64,000 bases of DNA, from assembly GCA_021307345.1 (NCBI GenBank), contig CP089930.1, positions 2,914,001-2,978,000 of the forward strand, in the 5' to 3' direction. Positions 20,234 through 32,807 of the stretch are shown here, in pieces. This stretch comes from Escherichia coli (lineage in GTDB: Bacteria > Pseudomonadota > Gammaproteobacteria > Enterobacterales > Enterobacteriaceae). Numbering within the stretch: position 1 is the stretch's first letter; each line of letters starts with the position of its first letter. A model generated the notes under the pieces. That model saw nothing but the letters and a program-made list of their open reading frames with translations, ran no database searches and had not been told where the DNA came from. Both the position numbers and the translations under genes were made by a program.

Positions 20234-21535
20234 ATGGCGCAATTCTACTCTGCAAAACGACGCACGACGACGCGTCAGATCATAACCGTTTCAGTCAACG
20301 ACCTCGACTCTTTTGGTCAGGGCGTGGCGCGACATAACGGCAAAACGTTATTTATCCCCGGATTATTGCCGCAGGAAAACGCGGAAGTGACTGTTACTGA
20401 AGATAAAAAACAGTATGCCCGTGCTAAAGTCGTACGGCGGTTAAGTGACAGTCCGGAACGCGAAACGCCACGCTGCCCTCATTTTGGCGTATGCGGTGGC
20501 TGTCAGCAACAACACGCCAGCGTGGATTTACAGCAGCGAAGCAAAAGTGCGGCGCTCGCCCGGTTAATGAAACACGACGTCTCTGAAGTGATCGCCGACG
20601 TCCCCTGGGGCTATCGGCGTCGTGCGCGTTTAAGTCTGAACTATCAACCTAAAACACAACAACTCCAGATGGGATTTCGCAAAGCGGGTTCCAGTGACAT
20701 TGTCGATGTTAAACAATGCCCTGTTTTAGTGCCCCAACTTGAAGCATTGCTGCCCAAAGTCAGAGCATGTCTGACGAGCTTACAGGGAATGCGCCACCTT
20801 GGGCATGTTGAACTGGTGCAGGCAACCAGCGGCACGCTGATGATTTTGCGCCATACCGCACCGCTAAGTTCGGCTGATCGCGAAAAACTGGAACGCTTTT
20901 CGCATTCTGAAGGCCTGGATCTGTATCTCGCCCCCGATAGTGAGATACTCGAAACGGTCTCTGGTGAGATGCCCTGGTATGACTCAAACGGGTTGCGCTT
21001 AACTTTTAGCCCGCGTGATTTTATTCAGGTCAACGCGGGCGTGAATCAGAAAATGGTGGCGCGCGCGCTGGAGTGGCTGGATGTGCAACCTGACGAGCGC
21101 GTGCTGGATCTGTTCTGCGGCATGGGCAATTTTACGCTGCCGTTAGCCACTCGTGCGGCAAACGTGGTGGGCGTAGAAGGTGTTCCGGCACTGGTGGAAA
21201 AAGGCCAGCAGAATGCGCGCCTTAATGGCTTACAAAATGTGACGTTTTATCACGAAAATCTTGAAGAAGATGTCACAAAGCAGCCGTGGGCGAAAAGCGG
21301 CTTCGATAAAGTGTTGCTGGACCCAGCGCGAGCAGGTGCCGCAGGTGTTATGCAACAAATTATAAAACTGGAACCCATTCGTATAGTTTATGTATCCTGT
21401 AACCCTGCAACGCTGGCTCGGGATAGCGAAGCGTTATTAAAAGCAGGATATACCATTGCGCGGCTGGCGATGCTGGATATGTTCCCACACACGGGACATC
21501 TGGAATCGATGGTACTTTTCTCGCGCGTAAAATAG
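20234..21535 (+). CDS. rlmD: 23S rRNA m5U1939 methyltransferase RlmD
   Basis: 433-residue SAM-dependent methyltransferase with an N-terminal TRAM domain and a 4Fe-4S cluster. Cluster cysteines lie in [13 protein letters not shown] and in VKQCPVL. The SAM motif is [15 protein letters not shown], and the catalytic cysteine is in [13 protein letters not shown]. Full length. relA follows by 47 bp on the same strand. Confidence 0.97.
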   Translation: MAQFYSAKRRTTTRQIITVSVNDLDSFGQGVARHNGKTLFIPGLLPQENAEVTVTEDKKQYARAKVVRRLSDSPERETPRCPHFGVCGGCQQQHASVDLQQRSKSAALARLMKHDVSEVIADVPWGYRRRARLSLNYQPKTQQLQMGFRKAGSSDIVDVKQCPVLVPQLEALLPKVRACLTSLQGMRHLGHVELVQATSGTLMILRHTAPLSSADREKLERFSHSEGLDLYLAPDSEILETVSGEMPWYDSNGLRLTFSPRDFIQVNAGVNQKMVARALEWLDVQPDERVLDLFCGMGNFTLPLATRAANVVGVEGVPALVEKGQQNARLNGLQNVTFYHENLEEDVTKQPWAKSGFDKVLLDPARAGAAGVMQQIIKLEPIRIVYVSCNPATLARDSEALLKAGYTIARLAMLDMFPHTGHLESMVLFSRVK

Positions 21536-21582
21536 TTACGATTTGCTGATTTCGGCAGGTCTGGTCCCTAAAGGAGAGGACG

Positions 21583-23817
21583 ATGGTTGCGGTAAGAAGT
21601 GCACATATCAATAAGGCTGGTGAATTTGATCCGCAAAAATGGATCGCAAGTCTGGGTATTACCAGCCAGAAGTCGTGTGAGTGCTTAGCCGAAACCTGGG
21701 CGTATTGTCTGCAGCAGACGCAGGGGCATCCGGATGCCAGTCTGCTATTGTGGCGTGGTGTTGAGATGGTGGAGATCCTCTCGACATTAAGTATGGACAT
21801 TGACACGCTGCGGGCGGCGCTGCTGTTCCCTCTGGCGGATGCCAACGTAGTCAGCGAAGATGTGCTGCGTGAGAGCGTCGGTAAGTCGGTCGTGAATCTC
21901 ATTCACGGTGTGCGTGATATGGCGGCGATCCGCCAGCTGAAAGCGACGCACACCGATTCTGTTTCCTCTGAACAGGTCGATAACGTTCGCCGGATGTTAT
22001 TGGCGATGGTCGATGATTTTCGCTGCGTGGTCATCAAACTGGCAGAGCGTATTGCTCATCTGCGCGAAGTAAAAGACGCGCCGGAAGATGAACGCGTACT
22101 GGCGGCAAAAGAGTGCACCAATATCTACGCGCCGCTGGCGAACCGTCTCGGGATCGGGCAACTGAAATGGGAGCTGGAAGATTACTGCTTCCGTTATCTC
22201 CACCCGACCGAATACAAACGCATTGCAAAACTGCTGCATGAACGCCGCCTCGACCGCGAACACTACATCGAAGAGTTTGTCGGTCATCTGCGCGCTGAGA
22301 TGAAAGCTGAAGGCGTTAAAGCTGAAGTGTATGGTCGTCCGAAACACATCTACAGCATCTGGCGCAAAATGCAGAAAAAGAATCTCGCCTTTGATGAGCT
22401 GTTTGATGTGCGTGCAGTACGTATTGTCGCCGAGCGTTTACAGGACTGCTACGCCGCGTTGGGGATAGTGCACACTCACTATCGCCATCTGCCGGATGAG
22501 TTCGACGATTACGTCGCGAACCCGAAACCGAACGGTTATCAGTCTATTCACACCGTGGTGCTGGGGCCGGGCGGTAAAACCGTTGAGATCCAAATCCGCA
22601 CCAAACAGATGCATGAAGATGCAGAACTGGGCGTTGCTGCGCACTGGAAATACAAAGAAGGCGCGGCTGCTGGCGGCGCACGTTCGGGACATGAAGACCG
22701 GATTGCCTGGCTGCGTAAACTGATTGCGTGGCAGGAAGAGATGGCCGATTCCGGCGAAATGCTCGACGAAGTACGCAGCCAGGTCTTTGACGACCGGGTG
22801 TACGTCTTTACGCCGAAAGGTGATGTGGTTGATTTACCTGCGGGATCAACGCCGCTGGACTTCGCTTACCACATCCACAGTGATGTCGGACACCGCTGCA
22901 TCGGGGCAAAAATTGGCGGGCGCATCGTGCCGTTCACCTACCAGTTGCAGATGGGCGACCAGATCGAAATTATCACCCAGAAACAGCCGAACCCCAGCCG
23001 TGACTGGTTAAACCCAAACCTCGGTTACGTCACAACCAGCCGTGGGCGTTCGAAAATTCACGCCTGGTTCCGTAAACAGGATCGTGACAAAAACATTCTG
23101 GCTGGGCGGCAAATCCTTGACGACGAGCTGGAACATCTGGGGATCAGCCTAAAAGAAGCAGAAAAACACCTGCTGCCGCGTTACAACTTCAATGATGTTG
23201 ATGAGTTGCTGGCGGCGATTGGCGGCGGGGATATCCGTCTCAATCAGATGGTGAACTTCCTGCAATCGCAATTTAATAAGCCGAGTGCCGAAGAGCAGGA
23301 CGCCGCCGCGCTGAAGCAGCTTCAGCAAAAAAGCTATACGCCGCAAAACCGCAGTAAAGATAACGGTCGCGTGGTGGTAGAAGGTGTCGGCAACCTGATG
23401 CACCACATCGCGCGCTGCTGCCAGCCGATTCCTGGGGATGAGATTGTCGGCTTTATTACCCAGGGACGTGGTATTTCAGTACACCGCGCCGATTGCGAAC
23501 AACTGGCGGAACTGCGCTCTCATGCGCCAGAACGTATTGTTGATGCGGTATGGGGCGAGAGCTACTCCGCCGGATATTCGCTGGTGGTCCGCGTGGTGGC
23601 TAATGATCGTAGTGGGTTGTTACGTGATATCACGACCATTCTCGCCAATGAGAAAGTGAACGTGCTTGGCGTTGCCAGCCGTAGCGACACCAAACAGCAA
23701 CTGGCGACCATCGACATGACCATTGAGATTTATAACCTGCAGGTGCTGGGGCGCGTGCTGGGTAAGCTCAATCAGGTGCCGGACGTTATCGACGCGCGTC
23801 GGTTGCACGGGAATTAA
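21583..23817 (+). CDS. relA: (p)ppGpp synthetase RelA
   Basis: 744-residue ribosome-associated synthetase making (p)ppGpp from ATP and GTP/GDP when uncharged tRNA is in the A site. The N-terminal HD-like domain lacks the catalytic HD pair (ALLFPLADANVVSEDV), as in all RelA, so it cannot hydrolyse. The synthetase motifs include YGRPKHIYSIWRKM, FDVRAVRIVAE and NGYQSIHT. TGS (VYVFTPKGDVVDLPAGSTP), the zinc-finger-like IARCCQPIPGDEI and a C-terminal ACT/RRM domain follow. Full length. mazEF, which follow it in K-12, are absent here. Confidence 0.98.
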   Translation: MVAVRSAHINKAGEFDPQKWIASLGITSQKSCECLAETWAYCLQQTQGHPDASLLLWRGVEMVEILSTLSMDIDTLRAALLFPLADANVVSEDVLRESVGKSVVNLIHGVRDMAAIRQLKATHTDSVSSEQVDNVRRMLLAMVDDFRCVVIKLAERIAHLREVKDAPEDERVLAAKECTNIYAPLANRLGIGQLKWELEDYCFRYLHPTEYKRIAKLLHERRLDREHYIEEFVGHLRAEMKAEGVKAEVYGRPKHIYSIWRKMQKKNLAFDELFDVRAVRIVAERLQDCYAALGIVHTHYRHLPDEFDDYVANPKPNGYQSIHTVVLGPGGKTVEIQIRTKQMHEDAELGVAAHWKYKEGAAAGGARSGHEDRIAWLRKLIAWQEEMADSGEMLDEVRSQVFDDRVYVFTPKGDVVDLPAGSTPLDFAYHIHSDVGHRCIGAKIGGRIVPFTYQLQMGDQIEIITQKQPNPSRDWLNPNLGYVTTSRGRSKIHAWFRKQDRDKNILAGRQILDDELEHLGISLKEAEKHLLPRYNFNDVDELLAAIGGGDIRLNQMVNFLQSQFNKPSAEEQDAAALKQLQQKSYTPQNRSKDNGRVVVEGVGNLMHHIARCCQPIPGDEIVGFITQGRGISVHRADCEQLAELRSHAPERIVDAVWGESYSAGYSLVVRVVANDRSGLLRDITTILANEKVNVLGVASRSDTKQQLATIDMTIEIYNLQVLGRVLGKLNQVPDVIDARRLHGN

Positions 23818-23825
23818 TCTTACAT

Positions 23826-23865
23826 AGCTGGATATGGCGTCAGCCGTATCCAGCGATATCTTTTA
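23826..23865 (+). terminator. relA terminator-like hairpin
   Basis: GCTGGATATGGC / CAGCCGTATCCAGC forms a 10 to 12-bp stem followed by GATATCTTTTA, starting 9 bp after the relA stop. Confidence 0.6.
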
Positions 23866-23912
23866 CTCGAAGGTATTACACCTGACAGACCCGCAATTTT
23901 CAGGACATTCCA

Positions 23913-24704
23913 ATGAATCAAATCGACCGTTTGCTCACTATTATGCAGCGTCTTCGCGACCCGGATAACGGCTGCCCGTGGGATAAAGAGCAGACATTCG
24001 CCTCTATTGCACCTTATACCCTTGAAGAAACCTACGAAGTGCTGGATGCCATTGCCCGCGAAGATTTTGACGATCTGCGCGGTGAACTCGGCGATCTGCT
24101 GTTCCAGGTGGTGTTTTACGCGCAAATGGCCCAGGAAGAAGGGCGCTTTGACTTTAATGATATTTGCGCTGCGATTAGCGATAAATTAGAGCGTCGCCAT
24201 CCACATGTTTTTGCCGACAGTTCTGCCGAAAACAGCAGTGAAGTGCTTGCCCGTTGGGAGCAAATAAAAACTGAAGAACGCGCACAGAAAGCGCTGCATT
24301 CGGCGCTGGACGATATTCCTCGTAGTTTACCGGCCTTAATGCGTGCGCAAAAAATCCAGAAACGCTGCGCCAACGTTGGCTTCGACTGGACAACACTTGG
24401 CCCCGTGGTCGATAAAGTCTACGAAGAGATCGACGAGGTGATGTACGAGGCGCGGCAGGCTGTTGTCGACCAGGCTAAACTGGAGGAAGAAATGGGTGAC
24501 CTGCTGTTTGCTACGGTCAACCTGGCTCGCCATTTAGGGACAAAAGCGGAAATTGCATTGCAAAAAGCAAACGAAAAATTCGAGCGTCGTTTTCGCGAAG
24601 TGGAGCGTATTGTTGCCGCGCGTGGACTGGAAATGACAGGTGTTGACCTCGAAACAATGGAAGAAGTCTGGCAACAGGTAAAACGGCAGGAAATTGATCT
24701 CTAA
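23913..24704 (+). CDS. mazG: Nucleoside triphosphate pyrophosphohydrolase MazG
   Basis: 263-residue all-alpha NTP pyrophosphohydrolase that converts NTPs and dNTPs to monophosphates; in E. coli it is linked to lowering (p)ppGpp and to survival. Two tandem MazG domains each have the EExxE-type metal site: ETYEVLDAI with LRGELGDLLFQV, and EIDEVMYEA with LEEEMGDLLFATV. Full length. It lies only 95 bp after relA because the toxin-antitoxin pair mazEF is not there. Confidence 0.96.
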   Translation: MNQIDRLLTIMQRLRDPDNGCPWDKEQTFASIAPYTLEETYEVLDAIAREDFDDLRGELGDLLFQVVFYAQMAQEEGRFDFNDICAAISDKLERRHPHVFADSSAENSSEVLARWEQIKTEERAQKALHSALDDIPRSLPALMRAQKIQKRCANVGFDWTTLGPVVDKVYEEIDEVMYEARQAVVDQAKLEEEMGDLLFATVNLARHLGTKAEIALQKANEKFERRFREVERIVAARGLEMTGVDLETMEEVWQQVKRQEIDL

Positions 24705-24916
24705 GGGAATTACGCGGTCAAGCGCGATTTGTGTCATTTTTTAAATGACAAGCGATTGATTTGCGTCAAAAACATTTACCCCAAAGGGGCTATTTTCTCA
24801 CTCCTGATTTCAATAGTGCGCTGGCGAAGAGGAGGGATAATGAAAGTTTGTGGCACAGGTCATGTTCGGGTATACTGCTTTCCCGTCCTGGTTATTCCAT
24901 CGTCTTTTCAACCTAA

Positions 24917-26569
<1,653 letters not shown>

Positions 26570-26587
26570 GTAAAAAAGTTAGAACGG

Positions 26588-26614
26588 CAACGCGTACCCA
26601 GGGTACGCGTTGTT
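26588..26614 (+). terminator. pyrG-eno intercistronic hairpin
   Basis: CAACGCGTACCC / GGGTACGCGTTG, a perfect 12-bp stem with a 1-base loop (an almost perfect palindrome), followed by TTTGTCTG. It probably terminates part of the pyrG transcript. Confidence 0.65.
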
Positions 26615-26641
26615 TGTCTGGAGTTTTAGTTTAACTAGTGA

Positions 26642-27955
<1,314 letters not shown>

Positions 27956-27975
27956 GTCTGACTTAGCATCTTAAT

Positions 27976-28002
27976 AAAAAACCCGCTTCGGCGGGTTTTT
28001 TT
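27976..28002 (+). terminator. eno terminator
   Basis: AAACCCGC TTCG GCGGGTTT with a UUCG tetraloop and seven U, 21 bp after the eno stop. Confidence 0.95.
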
Positions 28003-28088
28003 ACGTCCATTTATAGCACAGCCGCTGCGCATGACCGGGCGGGGGAAATCTGCAATAATTAACAATTATCCACTTTACAGAGAATGCT

Positions 28089-28760
28089 ATGCAGTACCCG
28101 ATTAACGAGATGTTCCAGACCCTGCAAGGTGAGGGTTACTTTACCGGCGTCCCCGCCATTTTTATTCGTTTACAGGGATGCCCGGTCGGCTGTGCCTGGT
28201 GTGATACCAAACACACATGGGAAAAACTTGAGGATCGGGAAGTTTCTCTTTTTAGCATTTTGGCGAAAACCAAAGAGAGTGATAAGTGGGGGGCTGCGAG
28301 CAGCGAAGATTTGTTAGCGGTCATTAGTCGTCAGGGGTATACCGCGCGTCACGTGGTGATTACTGGTGGTGAACCTTGCATTCATGATTTGCTGCCATTG
28401 ACTGACCTGCTAGAAAAGAACGGTTTTAGCTGCCAGATCGAAACCAGCGGCACTCATGAAGTGCGTTGCACACCGAATACCTGGGTTACCGTGTCGCCAA
28501 AGCTGAACATGCGCGGCGGCTATGAAGTGTTGTCTCAGGCGCTGGAACGAGCTAATGAAATTAAACATCCGGTTGGACGCGTACGGGATATTGAAGCACT
28601 GGATGAATTGTTGGCGACGCTGACCGATGATAAACCGCGAGTCATTGCCCTTCAGCCGATTAGTCAGAAAGAAGATGCCACGCGTTTATGTATCGATACC
28701 TGCATTGCGCGGAACTGGCGTTTGTCGATGCAAACGCATAAATATTTGAATATTGCCTGA
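28089..28760 (+). CDS. queE: 7-carboxy-7-deazaguanine synthase QueE
   Basis: 223-residue radical SAM enzyme that converts carboxytetrahydropterin to 7-carboxy-7-deazaguanine in queuosine synthesis. The cluster motif is CPVGCAWC (CxxxCxxC) within FIRLQGCPVGCAWCDTKHTW, near residue 27. GGEPC and the late VSPKLNMRGG are also present. The gene lies 133 bp after eno; ygcG, between the two in K-12, is absent. Confidence 0.95.
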   Translation: MQYPINEMFQTLQGEGYFTGVPAIFIRLQGCPVGCAWCDTKHTWEKLEDREVSLFSILAKTKESDKWGAASSEDLLAVISRQGYTARHVVITGGEPCIHDLLPLTDLLEKNGFSCQIETSGTHEVRCTPNTWVTVSPKLNMRGGYEVLSQALERANEIKHPVGRVRDIEALDELLATLTDDKPRVIALQPISQKEDATRLCIDTCIARNWRLSMQTHKYLNIA

Positions 28761-29099
28761 CTAAACATTTATAAGCGTTATAAATGGGTGGAACCTGTAA
28801 AAGAATTCCACTCATTTATATTCTTTGTCGCCTCTGAAAAACCTCCATTTTGCCCATCCTGGACTAATCATTGCCATTCTCTACAAATTCTGTGGCGTTA
28901 ATTTTTCGCTGGAGTGAAAATTATTGCGGTGAAGTTTGGCAGATTTTAGTTTTTATAGATTTATTTTAAATATTTACCTTTTCAATCAATGGATTAAGTG
29001 CTCTTTAACATAGTAGATGTGTTGTTTGTGTGATCCTGTAAAGTTGGTAGATTGTGACTGGCTTAAAAAATCATTAATTAATAATAGGTTATGTTTAGA
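28761..29099. promoter_or_regulatory. CRISPR2 leader region
   Basis: 339 AT-rich bases without an ORF. The last 60 or so, GGTAGATTGTGACTGGCTTA and ATTAATTAATAATAGGTTAT just before the first repeat, resemble the leader of E. coli type I-E arrays, which carries the crRNA promoter and the IHF and Cas1-2 integration signals. Orientation of the repeats agrees with transcription from here to the right. Confidence 0.65.
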
Positions 29100-29250
29100 G
29101 AGTTCCCCGCGTCAGCGGGGATAAACCGGCGGAACTGCGTATCCACACCCTGACTGAGCGGAGTTCCCTGCGTCAGCGGGGATAAACCGGGGTCGAGCAC
29201 AATCGCTCCGGGATGTGTGAAGAGTTCCCCGCGCCAGCGGGGATAAACCG
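29100..29250 (+). CRISPR. Type I-E CRISPR2 array, 3 repeats and 2 spacers
   Basis: 29-bp repeats of the type I-E kind (GAGTTCCCCGCG..AGCGGGGATAAACCG) at 29100-29128, 29161-29189 and 29222-29250. The two spacers are exactly 32 bp (29129-29160 and 29190-29221). Repeat 2 has CCCTGCG in place of CCCCGCG, and repeat 3 has GCGCCAGC for GCGTCAGC. No cas gene is present anywhere in the window, including the cysH-iap gap where K-12 has them. Confidence 0.96.
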
Positions 29251-29710
29251 TATCACCCGTCCTCTATTTCCCATATTATTTTTCGTTCCCTGTATCAGCA
29301 ATAAATAACATATCTAGGTAGTTCAAAATAACTCTCTACCCCCGAGGATTTCACACTTATCAACACAAAAAACTCAATTTTAATTAAAGTGGCATTTGTA
29401 TAATTACTTAAACCATTAAAACCTTCTACTATCTTGTTTCATTTTCAGCAATATATCTGGCTATTAATTAGTTTTTCAGAATAAAAGTAAAGAAGAGTTT
29501 GATTTTTGAACTTATTGTTCATTGATTAAGTAATGAATCAGTATAATTTGCGGTTGTTTTTTGAGGTTAATTAGTGATTTTGCATAACCCATTTTATGCA
29601 CTATTGATGAATAGTTCTTATGGATAAAGATATCCAGTTCATACTTTAAGTGAGAATTGATAAAGTACGATTCGCGTTGTTCTTTATTCTAAGGATATCG
29701 ATTGCAGTTA
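29251..29710. other. Intervening 460 bp between CRISPR sub-arrays
   Basis: Strongly AT-rich, no credible ORF, no repeat unit, no recognised RNA. It separates the two CRISPR sub-arrays, as an equivalent segment does in K-12. Confidence 0.6.
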
Positions 29711-29800
29711 ATATTCCTTGTAAAAACAGGGATAAACCGGACTTGTTCTCATTTTTTAAGTTGCCGAACTTATGTTCCCCGCGTCAGCGGGGATAAACCT
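29711..29800 (+). CRISPR. Second CRISPR2 sub-array, one spacer, one decayed repeat
   Basis: A good repeat at 29772-29800 (TTCCCCGCGTCAGCGGGGA core) is preceded at exactly one 61-bp period by a decayed copy at 29711-29739 that keeps TTCC and GGGATAAACCG but has lost the palindrome. The 32 bp between (29740-29771) fit as a spacer. The array points at the 3' end of ygcE. Confidence 0.85.
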
Positions 29801-29846
29801 TTCAGTAGGGTTCAGCCCGGGCAGTTTCCCGCCCGGTCTTCCTTAC

Positions 29847-31325
29847 TTACGCATTCGACCAGCTCTGGATCGAATCCGCACTTCCCAGCTCACCATGCAT
29901 CACTTCATACGATTTTTTCAAAATCACATCAGTGTGTTTGGTTAGGTCTTTGAAAATGCCTTTATTCATCGCGTCGTAGCGTTTGGCATTGCACTCAACA
30001 GGCATAAAGATATCTTTCACGCGAACCATTTTGTCGACTGCCGTTGCGTAATCCGGATACAGACCCAGACCTACCGCCGTATTGATTGCTGCTCCCAAAC
30101 TTGCACAGCCGTTAATGGCGTTACGCCGTGCCGGAAGGTTGAACACGTCGGCAAAAATTTGCATAAACAGATCGCTGTTCGAACCGCCGCCAGTAATGAT
30201 CACATGTTTGGCAAAGTGATTCATTTCATTACACATATTGTCGTAATTATTCTTCAGCGTCAGCGCCACGCTTTCCAGAATCGAACGATATATCCATGCG
30301 TAGTCCATGCTGGAATCAAAGCCGATCATAATCCCGCGTTTATACGGTTCCCACGGGTTGGTCAGCCAGTCCAGCACCGTCATCAGTCCGTTACAACCCG
30401 GTGGTACGCAAGACGCCTTTTTGTTGAGCAAATCCTCCGGCGACAGATTCTGCGCTTTGGCATCCTGAATTAACGACTCGCCCAACATGTCGCGTAGCCA
30501 GCTCACTGTCCACATACCTTTGCGAATACCGTAACCTTCATACAGCAACGTTTGCGGAATAGAAGACATAATCGGCCAGTACGCTACCGGATCTTTCGGC
30601 AGTGCTTTGCCGTTCATCATCAACGCGATGTAGGTGCCTAATGAAATCACTGCCGTTTCATCGTCCAGTAACCCGGCACCTAGTGCTTCTACCGGTTTAT
30701 CACTGGTGGTACACACCACCGGCAGCCCGGCCGGGAAATGTGTCGCCAGTCCAGCTTGTGGTGTTATATGCCCAAGCACGGTGCCCGGCATTTGCACATC
30801 AAACAGCATTTGGCGAGGGATATTAAACTTCTCCATCACTGCGGCATCTTCGCCCCATGCCCAGGTTTTATAATCCACCGGCCATTGACCAAAGTAGTTG
30901 GCGATATTGTCTTTAAACTCGCCCGTTAAACGGTGCGTCAAATAACCCGAAAAAGAGGTGACATACGCCACATCAGGATTAGTGTGTTCGTAGGGACGCG
31001 TTACGCGTGCATCCTGCCAGCTAATCAACGGCGCGGCTGGCGTACCATCGGCTTTCAATAACGCACGGCAGCAACGGATTGATCCCAGACCAATGCCAAC
31101 AATATCTTCTTTATTTCCGGCAAACTGGCTCATCAAATCGTGACCGGCAAAACATAATGATGCCCATAAATCATCGTCAGGATGTTCTGCGGTATCGGCA
31201 TCCGGCGTGTGCATCGGCTGTAATAAGCCTTTGCCTTCGCAAACCACGTTACCTTCCAGATCGTACATCACCACTTTTGTGCTCTGACTTCCGCCATCAA
31301 TCCCTATGATGTATTTTTTCGACAT
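29847..31325 (-). CDS. ygcE: FGGY-family carbohydrate kinase YgcE
   Basis: 492-residue kinase of the FGGY family (xylulokinase, glycerol kinase), probably phosphorylating a sugar or polyol with ATP. The phosphate-1 motif IGIDGGSQSTKVVMYDLEG is at the N-terminus, ISWQDAR holds the substrate region, and HVIITGGGSNSDLFMQIFAD is the C-terminal adenosine motif. The substrate is unknown. It follows yqcE by 26 bp in an operon divergent from ygcW. Confidence 0.93.
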   Translation of the reverse strand: MSKKYIIGIDGGSQSTKVVMYDLEGNVVCEGKGLLQPMHTPDADTAEHPDDDLWASLCFAGHDLMSQFAGNKEDIVGIGLGSIRCCRALLKADGTPAAPLISWQDARVTRPYEHTNPDVAYVTSFSGYLTHRLTGEFKDNIANYFGQWPVDYKTWAWGEDAAVMEKFNIPRQMLFDVQMPGTVLGHITPQAGLATHFPAGLPVVCTTSDKPVEALGAGLLDDETAVISLGTYIALMMNGKALPKDPVAYWPIMSSIPQTLLYEGYGIRKGMWTVSWLRDMLGESLIQDAKAQNLSPEDLLNKKASCVPPGCNGLMTVLDWLTNPWEPYKRGIMIGFDSSMDYAWIYRSILESVALTLKNNYDNMCNEMNHFAKHVIITGGGSNSDLFMQIFADVFNLPARRNAINGCASLGAAINTAVGLGLYPDYATAVDKMVRVKDIFMPVECNAKRYDAMNKGIFKDLTKHTDVILKKSYEVMHGELGSADSIQSWSNA

Positions 31326-31351
31326 GATTTTTCTCCTGTAATTTTTCTGGC

Positions 31352-32629
31352 TTACTTGCTGTTAGCCATTGCGGGGGCGCTATCAGCAGTACGAATTTTT
31401 TGGAACAGCAAAAAGGTAAAGACGATCACCATGCCGAGCGCCGCCATGCCCATCAGCCACATATTGCGGTAGGCTTCTGCTGCGGGCAGAGTGTCTTGCC
31501 AGTGACCGATAATTGGGTAAACGAAGACATCCGGCAGGAATCCAATCACTGAACAAATACCCACCGTGGTGCCCATAATGTAAGACGGTGTTCTCGCTTC
31601 ACCGGGGCAGGCCCAGTACAACCCACGTGAGGCGTAGCAGGTGAATCCCAGCAGTAAAATCAGGCCAATCCCCATCGCGACCGATTGCGGGTTAGAGTTG
31701 GTGACGAGCAGGGCAGTCAGCGCCAGCAAACCGATTACGGAAAGGATTTGGATCACGCGGGTAGGAGATTTCACTTTGCTGTAGGTGGTGATAATGCCGC
31801 CAAGCGGGCCGCACAGCGCGCGGAAGATTTTATTGATCACAATCCCCATGTAGCTCGCCGCCACCAGCGACATGCCATACATTTCGGTCAGATAGTTGGT
31901 GGAGTAACTCAGAATGGCGTAGATGGTGAAGATGCCAAAAATCACCATGCTGCAATACCAGGTTGTGCTGATGCGCAAAACGGCCAGGATGTCGCTAAGC
32001 TGGAATGACTGTTTTTCTTCGTTATTGGTACTACGCAGGCTATTGTTATCACTAACAAAAAACCAGCACAAGATGCCCAGCAGAATGTAAACCACACTGT
32101 AGATGATAATGACCGTTTTCAGGCTGGCACTGTCATCCGGTGCGAAGCGGGAAAAGACCCACATGGTAAACACCGCCAGCGACATTACGCCGACGCCGCG
32201 CAGCCCTTCCATCCAGCCCATGATCTTCCCTTGCTCGCTATGATCGCCAAGCAATGAGGCGGCTTTTATCGATACCGACCACAGCATTAAAATCGTCGTT
32301 ATCGCAAACGCGACCTGGATACAAAGCATTACCCATAATGGTGGATATGTTGCCATTATCAGGCCTAATAATCCGGTAATGATCATCGCGGAAGTAATCA
32401 TTTTGCGGTGTGAAAATTTATCGGCAATAACGCCGCTGGGGGCATAAAGAATAATAGCCGCAATACCAAAGGTACTCATTATTAAACCTATCTCGGTATT
32501 GCTGAATCCCATAAATTTCGCCATGGGAATTTGGTAAATATAACGTAAATAAGCCAGATCGAAACTAACGCCGCCGCTAAAACTGATTATCGCGAGGGTT
32601 ATCCAACGGCGATATGAGTTGTGTTGCAT
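31352..32629 (-). CDS. yqcE: MFS transporter YqcE
   Basis: 425-residue MFS protein with 12 spans, beginning MQHNSYRRWITLAIISFSGG. The loop between spans 2 and 3 has APSGVIADKFSHRKMITS, a form seen in the organophosphate/sugar-phosphate antiporter-like group. Substrate unknown; the partner kinase ygcE suggests a sugar or polyol. First gene of yqcE-ygcE, preceded 24 bp upstream by a leader terminator. Confidence 0.9.
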   Translation of the reverse strand: MQHNSYRRWITLAIISFSGGVSFDLAYLRYIYQIPMAKFMGFSNTEIGLIMSTFGIAAIILYAPSGVIADKFSHRKMITSAMIITGLLGLIMATYPPLWVMLCIQVAFAITTILMLWSVSIKAASLLGDHSEQGKIMGWMEGLRGVGVMSLAVFTMWVFSRFAPDDSASLKTVIIIYSVVYILLGILCWFFVSDNNSLRSTNNEEKQSFQLSDILAVLRISTTWYCSMVIFGIFTIYAILSYSTNYLTEMYGMSLVAASYMGIVINKIFRALCGPLGGIITTYSKVKSPTRVIQILSVIGLLALTALLVTNSNPQSVAMGIGLILLLGFTCYASRGLYWACPGEARTPSYIMGTTVGICSVIGFLPDVFVYPIIGHWQDTLPAAEAYRNMWLMGMAALGMVIVFTFLLFQKIRTADSAPAMANSK

Positions 32630-32653
32630 ATCGTATTCCCATTTGTAATAGAC

Positions 32654-32703
32654 AAAAAAAAGAGAAAAGTAAGCCGCCCTTTCAGGAGGATTACTTTTCT
32701 CAG
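32654..32703 (-). terminator. Leader terminator upstream of yqcE (possible antitermination target)
   Basis: On the minus strand GAGAAAAGTAA (32701-32691) pairs with TTACTTTTCTC (32672-32662), with an 18-base loop, then eight U (32661-32654). It lies after the likely promoter and ends 24 bp before the yqcE ATG, so it would block the operon unless bypassed. Its 5' arm matches that of the ygcW leader hairpin. Confidence 0.75.
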
Positions 32704-32766
32704 GTCTCTAGTAATTGCGATAAGAAATAACATGGAAAGCAGAGGTGTTGTGTGAGAGTAATCACG

Positions 32767-32793
32767 ATTCTACTTTTTAAAAACATTTGACAA
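32767..32793 (-). promoter_or_regulatory. Likely yqcE-ygcE promoter
   Basis: Minus strand TTGTCA (32793-32788), 15-bp spacer, TAGAAT (32772-32767). The -10 is 5 of 6 to consensus. The predicted start near 32760 places the CRP site about 55 bp upstream. Confidence 0.5.
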
Positions 32794-32807
32794 TACAAAT
32801 AGCACAC

